Of a stretch of 32,347 nucleotides of DNA, positions 20,934-27,477 are shown piece after piece. Each line of letters opens with the position of its first letter. Within the stretch, counting starts at the first letter, position 1. Both the position numbers and the translations under genes were made by a program. The stretch is from Croceibacterium_A sp035626815. Lineage in GTDB: Bacteria; Pseudomonadota; Alphaproteobacteria; Sphingomonadales; Sphingomonadaceae. Below the pieces are notes generated by a model. That model ran no database searches. It saw only the letters and a program-made list of their open reading frames with translations, and was not told the DNA's origin. The stretch spans positions 1 to 32,347 of the forward strand of contig DASPMY010000005.1 of assembly GCA_035626815.1 (NCBI GenBank). Reading direction: 5' to 3'.

Positions 20934-21674
20934 CTAGTCGGACGCCGTTCCCTGTTTGCCGTCCTGCGCGTCGCACGGCTCGATCGAGCCGGGCTCCCGA
21001 CGCGGGCCGGCTGCTACAAACTGCGCATAATACCCTGCGAGTTCCGGCTTGCGAACAAATTCCACCAACCGGAAGCCCACCGCCTGGAACTCGCAAAACA
21101 ATAATTCGGGCGCGATGCCGTGCTGGTCGGTCGGCCGGTCGACGTCGACGACGATGACCTGCCCGCCCTCGCGCAGCGCCGGGCGAAGCCGCCACAGGAA
21201 CGCATAGGGTTCGGTCACCTCATGGTACATGTGGACCATGAACACGCGGTCGAAGCTGTTCTCCGGCAGGCGCGGGTCGTCTTCGGCGCCGAGCTTGATC
21301 GAGACGTTGTCGAGCCGCTCACTCTCCACCCGCCCGCCGAGCCGGCGCAGCGCGTCCTGGTCGATGTCCTGGGCCAGCACGCGGCCTTGAGCCCCGACGC
21401 GCTCGGCCAGCCGCACGGTGTAATAGCCATCGCCCGCGCCGATGTCGGCGACGGTCATCCCCTCGCGAATCTGCGCGAGGTCCATGACCGTGTTCGCCTC
21501 GTTGCGGTCGTCGCGGGCCTCCTCGGTGGAGAACGCGTTGCCGCCCAGCTCCGACACCGGCCGGTAGGCGCGGGGAAACTCGCGCGCGGTTTCGAGCCGG
21601 TCGCTGTCCGATTCCTGCCGGCAAGCGGCCAGGCCGAGGGCCAGGAGCACGAGGAGAGCGGCGGGACGAAGCAT
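20934..21674 (-). CDS. Lipoprotein-type class I SAM-dependent methyltransferase
   Basis: This 246-residue protein starts MLRPAALLVLLALGLAAC, a lipoprotein signal with the lipobox LAAC (Cys18). The rest is a class I methyltransferase fold: motif I VADIGAGDGYYTVRLAE (residues 75-91), then LAQDID and, later, RVFMVHMYHEVTEPYAFLW and GGQVIVVDVDRP. The puzzle is that SAM is cytoplasmic, while a lipobox implies export. Similar predicted-exported methyltransferases occur in proteobacteria, but their substrates are unknown. Possibly the domain has lost or changed its activity. It lies downstream of prfB (56 bp) and upstream of the flavoprotein gene on the same strand. Confidence 0.82.
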   Translation of the reverse strand: MLRPAALLVLLALGLAACRQESDSDRLETAREFPRAYRPVSELGGNAFSTEEARDDRNEANTVMDLAQIREGMTVADIGAGDGYYTVRLAERVGAQGRVLAQDIDQDALRRLGGRVESERLDNVSIKLGAEDDPRLPENSFDRVFMVHMYHEVTEPYAFLWRLRPALREGGQVIVVDVDRPTDQHGIAPELLFCEFQAVGFRLVEFVRKPELAGYYAQFVAAGPRREPGSIEPCDAQDGKQGTASD

Positions 21675-21730
21675 GGCGGGCGCGGCTTAGCGTGTTGTCG
21701 GGCGCTGGCAAAGCCGGCGCTGCGGCCGCG

Positions 21731-22858
21731 CTAGTCGACGTCCTCGACTTCGACCGCCTCGCCGGTGACCCGCTGGGCGAGCGCGGCGGCGATGAAGTCG
21801 TCGAGCTTGCCGTCGAGCACGTCGCCGGGCGAGGTCGAGGTGACGCCGGTGCGCAAGTCCTTGACCATCTGGTAGGGCTGCAGGACGTAGCTCCGGATCT
21901 GGTGGCCCCAGCCGATCTCGGTCTTCGCCTGGTACTCGCCGCTCGCCTCGGCTTCGCGGCGGGCGAGCTCGGCCTCGTAGAGCCTGGCCTTGAGCATGTT
22001 CATTGCCGTGGCGCGGTTCTTGTGCTGGCTACGGTCGTTCTGGCTGGCGACGACTATGCCGGTCGGAATGTGGGTGATGCGCACCGCGCTGTCGGTGGTG
22101 TTGATGTGCTGCCCGCCGGCGCCCGACGCGCGGTAGGTGTCGATCCGGAGATCCCCCTCGTTGATCTCGATCTCGATGTTGTCGTCGATCACCGGATAGA
22201 CCCACACCGAGCTGAACGAGGTGTGCCGGCGCGCCGCGCTGTCGTACGGGCTGATGCGGACGAGGCGGTGCACGCCGCTTTCGGTCTTGGCGTAGCCGTA
22301 GGCGTTCTCGCCCTTGATCTGCAGCGTGGCCGACTTGATCCCCGCCTGCTCGCCCGCCTGGTATTCGACCGTCTCGACCTTGTAGCCCTTGCGCTCGGCC
22401 CAGCGGGCATACATCCGGAGCAGCATCTCGGCCCAGTCTTGGCTTTCGGTGCCGCCCGCCCCGGCATGAATCTCGAGATAGGTATCGTTGGCATCGGCCT
22501 CGCCGCCGAGCAGCGCCTGGACCTTGTCGGCGTCGGCGCGCGCGGCGAGCCGCTCGAGGCTCGCTAGCCCCTCGGCGACCACGCCGTCGTCGCCCTCGGC
22601 TTCGCCCAGCTCGACGAACTCGACCGCGTCGGCCATTTCCGAACCGATCTCGTTGACCGTGCCGATCGCCGCTTCGAGCCGGCGGCGCTCGCGCATCACT
22701 TCTTCGGCCTGCTTCGGATTGTCCCATAGCGTCGGGTCCTCGACCCGGGCATTGAGCTCATCGAGCCGGCGCACCGCGCGGTCCCAGTCGAGCGAGCGCC
22801 GCACCAGCGCCAGCGCCGCCTCGATCCGCTCGATATGGGCCTGCCCTTCGGCACGCAT
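21731..22858 (-). CDS. prfB: Peptide chain release factor 2
   Basis: RF2 reads UGA and UAA stop codons and releases the peptide. The full 375-residue frame is open, so there is no programmed +1 frameshift like that of E. coli prfB. The catalytic GGQ is at residues 248-250 (ASGAGGQHINTTDSAVR). The codon-recognition tripeptide, SPF in E. coli, is SPY here (residues 203-205, RISPYDSAARRHTSF), which I recall as usual in alphaproteobacteria. The N-terminal helical domain, residues 1-110, is complete. The start ATG at 22858 gives MRAEGQAHIE. Its place after the PBP1A gene is common in alphaproteobacteria. Confidence 0.97.
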   Translation of the reverse strand: MRAEGQAHIERIEAALALVRRSLDWDRAVRRLDELNARVEDPTLWDNPKQAEEVMRERRRLEAAIGTVNEIGSEMADAVEFVELGEAEGDDGVVAEGLASLERLAARADADKVQALLGGEADANDTYLEIHAGAGGTESQDWAEMLLRMYARWAERKGYKVETVEYQAGEQAGIKSATLQIKGENAYGYAKTESGVHRLVRISPYDSAARRHTSFSSVWVYPVIDDNIEIEINEGDLRIDTYRASGAGGQHINTTDSAVRITHIPTGIVVASQNDRSQHKNRATAMNMLKARLYEAELARREAEASGEYQAKTEIGWGHQIRSYVLQPYQMVKDLRTGVTSTSPGDVLDGKLDDFIAAALAQRVTGEAVEVEDVD

Positions 22859-22880
22859 GGTCGGTCTCCGTCAGAAAGCG

Positions 22881-22895
22881 GTGCGCGTAGCGCAC
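22881..22895 (-). terminator. Hairpin between the peroxiredoxin gene and prfB
   Basis: GTGCGC-gta-GCGCAC, a perfect 6-bp stem, is followed on the minus strand by CGCTTTCTG. It could be a weak terminator for the peroxiredoxin transcript. The remainder of the 112-bp gap holds no gene. Confidence 0.35.
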
Positions 22896-22970
22896 GCGTC
22901 GGCGCGGGGAAAGTGGGCGAACGCGAACCGGCCGCGATCGGCAGGCGGGCGCGCTCCGGTCGGCGCGGAT

Positions 22971-23519
22971 CTAGGAGTTGCCCAGCGTCCTGACGGCGGC
23001 GAGCGTCTTGCTGACGTGGTCTTGCCAGTTGAGGTCCGAATGGACCATCACGATCTCGCCGTCGGGCGCGATGACGTACGAGGTGCGGCTCGTCAGGTTG
23101 TCGTTGCGCTGCCCATTCATCGTCAGGGCGACGTCGAACGCCTGGATCGTCGCCGGGGTGGCCCGCGCCACCGGGAATGCGCCGGCGCATTCCTTCTCCG
23201 AAAACTTGGCCAGATCCTCGAGGTTGTCGCCCGACATGCCGAAGACTTGCGCCCCGGCTGCCTTGAAGTCGGCGATGTGGTCGGCGAACGCCTTGGCTTC
23301 CTGGTTGCACCCGGGCGTGAACGCCTTGGGGAAGAAGTACAGCACGACCGGGCCCTTGCGGAGCTCCTGCTGCAGGTTGAACGAGATGGTCTTGCCGGCC
23401 AGCGCTCCCCGGGTGACCAGCGAGGGGACGTGCGCTCCCTCCGGCAAGGCGGCGGAAGCCGGGACGGCTGCGAGCAGTGCGGCGGTCGCGGCGGCGAGGA
23501 AGCTGGGGGCTCTGGTCAT
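22971..23519 (-). CDS. Exported peroxiredoxin (AhpC/TSA, BCP-like)
   Basis: This 182-residue protein has a signal peptide (residues 1-23, cut near PASAAL), so it acts in the periplasm. The peroxidatic site is FPKAFTPGCNQEA, with Cys71 in the P-x-x-x-T-x-x-C context. The BCP/PrxQ resolving cysteine five residues later is absent (Lys there). Cys111 (EKECAGAFPVA) may serve instead, and there is also the possibility of a 1-Cys mechanism. The end has the usual SYVIAPDGEIVMVHSD strand. It would reduce peroxides in the envelope, with the electron donor unknown. It interrupts the mrcA-prfB neighbourhood. The start ATG at 23519 has only a weak Shine-Dalgarno. Confidence 0.88.
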   Translation of the reverse strand: MTRAPSFLAAATAALLAAVPASAALPEGAHVPSLVTRGALAGKTISFNLQQELRKGPVVLYFFPKAFTPGCNQEAKAFADHIADFKAAGAQVFGMSGDNLEDLAKFSEKECAGAFPVARATPATIQAFDVALTMNGQRNDNLTSRTSYVIAPDGEIVMVHSDLNWQDHVSKTLAAVRTLGNS

Positions 23520-23577
23520 TCGTTGATTATGAACGGTGCGCCGGACAGAGTCCATATGCGCCAAGCGTCGCTGCAGA

Positions 23578-26103
23578 TTAGTAGATGCCGCCGCTCTCCT
23601 CGACGAAGTCGGCGGGCGGCGCTTCTTCCGGCGGCGACGAGCTGTTGGCGCCTGCGTCGCGCCCGCTGCTGCGGCGCAGCTGCGCCAGGATCAGCTCGCG
23701 CAGCTGGTCGCTCTGGTCCTGGCGGCCCGTGCGGCGCGGCTCGGTATCGGGTTTGAACGCCTCCCAGATGACCGCCGCCCGCGGATCGTCGGTCGGCCAG
23801 CCGTCGAACACCCGCCGGCCGCTCGCCCGGTCGATGCGGACCATGCGGATGCCGGCGGGCGCCAGGAACGGCCGCCCCGCCCACTTGTCCTTGGTTTCCT
23901 CGACGAACTGCTTGAAGATCGGCGCCGCCACCCGGCCGCCCTGGGCCCAGCCGCCGAGGCTGCGCGGCTGATCGTAGCCGAGATAGACGCCGGCGACGAT
24001 GTCAGGCGATCCGCCGACGAACCACACGTCGGTCGGACCGGTGGTCGTGCCCGTCTTGCCGAACAGCGGCATCCCGAGATCGCGCAGCACCGTGGCGGTG
24101 CCGCGCTGGACCACGCCTTCGAGCATGTGCACGACCTGGTAGGCGGTGCGCGCGTCGAGCACCTGGCGGCCCTGCTCGCGCAGCCGCGGCATCGGCTTGC
24201 CGTCCCACTGGTCCATGTTGCAGCCGGTGCACTCGCGCCGGTCGGCGCGCCAGATGACCTTGCCGTGGCGGTCCTGCACGTAGTCGATCAGCGTCGGATT
24301 GTGCTGTAGCCCGTGATTGGCCAGCGCCGCGTAGGCGTTGACCATCTTGAGCACCGTCGTCTCGCCGGCGCCGAGCGCGAAAGCCGGGTAGTTGTCGTAC
24401 TCGCCGATGCCGACGTTCTTGAACGTGCGGGTGACGTTCTCCATCCCCGCGTCCATGGCAATGTGAACGGTCATCAGGTTGCGCGACTGCTCGAGGCCCC
24501 AGCGCATCGTGTGCTCGCCGCCGCCGCCGCCGCCGAAGTTGCGGAAGCACTTCTCGCCCAGGTTGGCGCCCTGGTAGTAGCAATAGGTCGCGTCGGGGAC
24601 CATCGTCGCGGGGGTCATGCCCTGGTCGATGCCGGTGGCGTAGACGAACGGCTTGATCGTCGAGCCCGGCTGGCGCTGGGCCTGGCTAGCGCGGTTGAAG
24701 GAGCCGAGGCGCGGATCGAAGCCGCCCTGCATCGCCAGCACCCGCCCGGTGTTGGGATCCTCGACCACGAAGCCGCCCGACACCTCCGGCACCGTGCGCA
24801 CCGCCCAGGCATTGCCGGCCGGCGCGACGGCGGTGACGTCGCCGACCTTGATGGCGTCGGGGACTCCGGTGAGCGGGGCTTCGTCGCCGTTTGCGAAGCC
24901 GATCGTCGCCGAGCTGCCGCTGCGCGCGGTGACCACGCCGACGCGCCACTTGTCGTAATTGATGCTGAGGTTGCTGTTGGCGAGCTGCGCCTTGAGGTCG
25001 CCGTTGCCCGGGTTGAGCGTCGCCACCGGTCCATGCCAGCCGCGGCCGCCGGCGAAGCGCAGCAACCCCGCACGGAGCGCCTTCTGCGCCGCCGCCTGCA
25101 TCTCGGTGTCGAGTGACGTGCGCACCCACAGCCCGCCGGCATAGACGCTGTGCGGGCCGTCCTCGGCCTGCTCGCCGTAGCGCGCGATCAGCTGGCGGCG
25201 CACTTCCTCGAGGTAATAGCCGGCATCGGCGGAGCGCGCCTCAGGCTGCTGGCGGGTGAGGTCGAGCGGCTCGGCCTTGGCCGCGGCCGCCTGCGCTTCG
25301 GTGATGTGGCCGTTTTCGGCCATGACATCGAGGACGAAGTTGCGCCGCGCGGTCGCCTCGGGGAAGTTCTTCTCGCGGCTGTAGCTTTCCGGCGCCTTGG
25401 GCAGGATCGCCAGGTAGGCCATCTCGTGCAGCTCGAGGCCGCCGACGTCCTTGTCGAAGTAGGCGCGGCTGGCGGCCTGCACGCCGAAGCTGCGCCGGCC
25501 GAGAGGAATCTCGTTGAGATAGATCTCCATGATCTCGCGCTTCGACAGCACCGCCTCGATGCGCCGGGCGAGGATCATCTCCTTGAGCTTGCGAGTGATC
25601 GAGTACTCGTTGCCGACGAGGATGTTCTTGGCCACCTGCTGAGTGATGGTCGAGCCGCCCTTGGCGCGCACGTCGCTACCGAGCTTGCTGATGTAGTCGA
25701 ACACCGCGCCGAAGAAGCCCGGATAGTCGATGCCGCCGTGGGTCCAGAACGTTTCGTCCTCGGCCGAGGTGTAGGCATTGACCAGTTGGGCCGGGAAATC
25801 CTTGTACTGCAGCTGCACGCGCCGCTCGCGCTCGTAGCGGCCGACCAGCTCGCCGTCGGCGCCGCGTACCACGCTGGGCAGGGCCGGCTCGTAGTCGAGC
25901 AGCGTGCGGGCATCGGGCAGGCCGCGCGCGAGCAGCGCCCAGCCGACGATCCACACCGCGAGCGCCGCCGCGACAGCGTAGGACAGCCAGCGGAACCATC
26001 GCTTCGAATGCCACGAATCCCGGAACCAGGTGAGCACGCCGCTGGCGTCGCGGCGAATGCGGTACTTGAAATGCTCGCCGGTGGTCAGGTCGGTGTCGGC
26101 CAT
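23578..26103 (-). CDS. mrcA: Penicillin-binding protein 1A (bifunctional transglycosylase/transpeptidase)
   Basis: This class A PBP polymerises and cross-links peptidoglycan. A membrane anchor (about residues 39-60) precedes the GT51 domain: AEDETFWTHGGIDYPG with catalytic Glu115, KGGSTITQQVAKN (residues 148-160), and RRIEAVLSKREIMEIYLNEI. The transpeptidase domain carries the nucleophile Ser481 (STIK, 481-484), SRN (540-542) and KTG (683-685). It is 841 residues long, normal for PBP1A, with an OB-like insertion near residues 350-440. A run of six glycines sits just before the SRN segment (residues 524-529). The C-terminus is a polar, probably disordered tail. It is co-directional with the amidase gene 60 bp upstream. 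Confidence 0.96.
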   Translation of the reverse strand: MADTDLTTGEHFKYRIRRDASGVLTWFRDSWHSKRWFRWLSYAVAAALAVWIVGWALLARGLPDARTLLDYEPALPSVVRGADGELVGRYERERRVQLQYKDFPAQLVNAYTSAEDETFWTHGGIDYPGFFGAVFDYISKLGSDVRAKGGSTITQQVAKNILVGNEYSITRKLKEMILARRIEAVLSKREIMEIYLNEIPLGRRSFGVQAASRAYFDKDVGGLELHEMAYLAILPKAPESYSREKNFPEATARRNFVLDVMAENGHITEAQAAAAKAEPLDLTRQQPEARSADAGYYLEEVRRQLIARYGEQAEDGPHSVYAGGLWVRTSLDTEMQAAAQKALRAGLLRFAGGRGWHGPVATLNPGNGDLKAQLANSNLSINYDKWRVGVVTARSGSSATIGFANGDEAPLTGVPDAIKVGDVTAVAPAGNAWAVRTVPEVSGGFVVEDPNTGRVLAMQGGFDPRLGSFNRASQAQRQPGSTIKPFVYATGIDQGMTPATMVPDATYCYYQGANLGEKCFRNFGGGGGGEHTMRWGLEQSRNLMTVHIAMDAGMENVTRTFKNVGIGEYDNYPAFALGAGETTVLKMVNAYAALANHGLQHNPTLIDYVQDRHGKVIWRADRRECTGCNMDQWDGKPMPRLREQGRQVLDARTAYQVVHMLEGVVQRGTATVLRDLGMPLFGKTGTTTGPTDVWFVGGSPDIVAGVYLGYDQPRSLGGWAQGGRVAAPIFKQFVEETKDKWAGRPFLAPAGIRMVRIDRASGRRVFDGWPTDDPRAAVIWEAFKPDTEPRRTGRQDQSDQLRELILAQLRRSSGRDAGANSSSPPEEAPPADFVEESGGIY

Positions 26104-26163
26104 ATCGGGGGCGCCCTTAGCACGCCGATTCGCCGCCGCGCCACACCGATGCGACGGATGACA

Positions 26164-27051
26164 TCAGACCCCCGCCTGGCGCGCGAAGTAAATGCGGATC
26201 GCCCGCGCCATCGCCTCGGCGAACCGCGCCTGGCCTTGCGGCGAGGCGAGCCGCCCGGCTTCCTCGGGATTGGAGATGAAGCCGGCCTCGAACAGGGCCG
26301 ACGGCACGTCGGGCGCCTTGAGCACGACCAGCGCCGCCGATCGCCGCGCCTGCGGATGGAAGTCGAGCGCGCCTTCGCCCTCCCGCATGATCAGGCTGGC
26401 GAACTCGTCGGACTGCTCCTGCGCGTGGCGCTGCGACAGCTCGACGAGGATGGCGTTGACGTTCGCGTCCTGGTTGGCGAGCGGCACCCCGTTGACGACG
26501 TCGGCGCTGTTCTCGCGCGCCGCGAAGCGCGCCGCCGCCTCGCTCGATGCGGTCGCCGAGAGCGTGTAGACGCTGGCCCCCGCTACCTCGGCCTTGTCGC
26601 CGGCGGAGTCGGCGTGAATCGACAGGAACAGGTCGGCGCCGAGCTGACGGGCGATCTCGGCGCGCTCCTCGAGCACCAGGAAGGTATCGTCGTCGCGAGT
26701 TAGCGCCACGCGAACGCCGCCGTCGCGCAGCAGGCGGTCGCGCAGCGCCCTCGCCAGCGCCAGCGCCAGCGTCTTCTCGCGGAACCCGGCCCCGCTTGCG
26801 CCGGGGTCGTGCCCCCCATGGCCGGCGTCGATGACCACCAGCGGGCGGCTCGGATCGCTTGGGCCGAGCACCGGCGGCAGGCCGACCGTTTCGCCGGCCT
26901 CGGGCAGCGCGAGCCGGATGACGTAGCCGCGCCCGAGCAGCGGCGCGCGCACGCCGGCGGCGTGGCCGATCGCGTAGAGCCCCGCCAGCAGCAGGACCGG
27001 CGCGACGAACACCAGCGCGATCTGCAGGCGGTAGAGCGTCCTCTGGCCCAT
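26164..27051 (-). CDS. N-acetylmuramoyl-L-alanine amidase (Amidase_3)
   Basis: This zinc enzyme cleaves the bond between peptide and glycan in peptidoglycan and is used in daughter-cell separation. An N-terminal membrane segment (about residues 9-30) anchors or exports it. The catalytic domain starts at VVIDAGHGGHDPGA (zinc ligand His78), with Glu92 (REKTLAL), His146 (FLSIHADS) and catalytic Glu255 (FEAGFISNPEE). At 295 residues it lacks the AMIN targeting domain of E. coli AmiC. I chose the ATG at 27051; a TTG four codons upstream is possible. Position directly upstream of mrcA fits the alphaproteobacterial cell-wall cluster. It is divergent from rne. Confidence 0.93.
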   Translation of the reverse strand: MGQRTLYRLQIALVFVAPVLLLAGLYAIGHAAGVRAPLLGRGYVIRLALPEAGETVGLPPVLGPSDPSRPLVVIDAGHGGHDPGASGAGFREKTLALALARALRDRLLRDGGVRVALTRDDDTFLVLEERAEIARQLGADLFLSIHADSAGDKAEVAGASVYTLSATASSEAAARFAARENSADVVNGVPLANQDANVNAILVELSQRHAQEQSDEFASLIMREGEGALDFHPQARRSAALVVLKAPDVPSALFEAGFISNPEEAGRLASPQGQARFAEAMARAIRIYFARQAGV

Positions 27052-27477
27052 CCGGTTAACCAAGGGAAATTTGCCGGCGCGCGCAATAAGGTTGCCGATA
27101 CTGTCCCCCGCTGCTAGCTAACCATCGTCCGGGCGCCCGCCCAACAACCGGGCGTTCCGAACGTGCCGGGCTGCGGTTCCGCAGCACCGGAAAATACTTA
27201 CAGGTTGATGCCGTAATGAGAAGCCAGAGCCATTCCGCCAACCCGCAGCCCCACGGTTGCGTCGCGGCGGGAGCCTCTTTCGCGCAGACGGACACCCTGC
27301 GCCTTCGCCTTTCGGCAGACACATTCCGCAGCGCCACTGGCGCTTTCAGAATCTCCGTCCGCACCCCTGGCCATGGCCCGGCGCGCGGCGGAATCCACAC
27401 AGATCGGCGCGTTTCGGCTCATGGCCGGCCCCTCGGGGGACCGGACATGGGGGCCGCGCGCGCCTGGAGACTATTCA
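27052..27477 (+). promoter_or_regulatory. rne leader / divergent intergenic region with several hairpins
   Basis: This 426-bp stretch has no convincing gene. It holds the divergent promoters of the amidase gene and rne, which I cannot pin down. Stable hairpins include CGCCCG/CGGGCG (27134-27154); CCGG-GCTGCG-gttc-CGCAGC-a-CCGG (27166-27190); and CCGGCCCC-tc-GGGG-ga-CCGG (27425-27444), the last about 33 bp before the start codon. RNase E in enterobacteria controls its own mRNA through a structured leader, so a similar arrangement is plausible here, though unproven. Confidence 0.45.

Noticed and set aside
22770..22858. Programmed +1 frameshift in prfB
   Set aside because: The N-terminal part reads through in one frame with no in-frame TGA near codon 26, so no frameshift is needed.
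27166..27190. Hairpin in the rne leader as an intrinsic terminator
   Set aside because: No T tract follows the stem on either strand; on the plus strand it is followed by AAAATA. It is treated as leader structure instead.
27056..27400. A 114-codon minus-strand ORF in the rne-amidase gap
   Set aside because: It lies over hairpins, is Arg-rich without pattern, overlaps the probable amidase promoter region and has no recognisable features.
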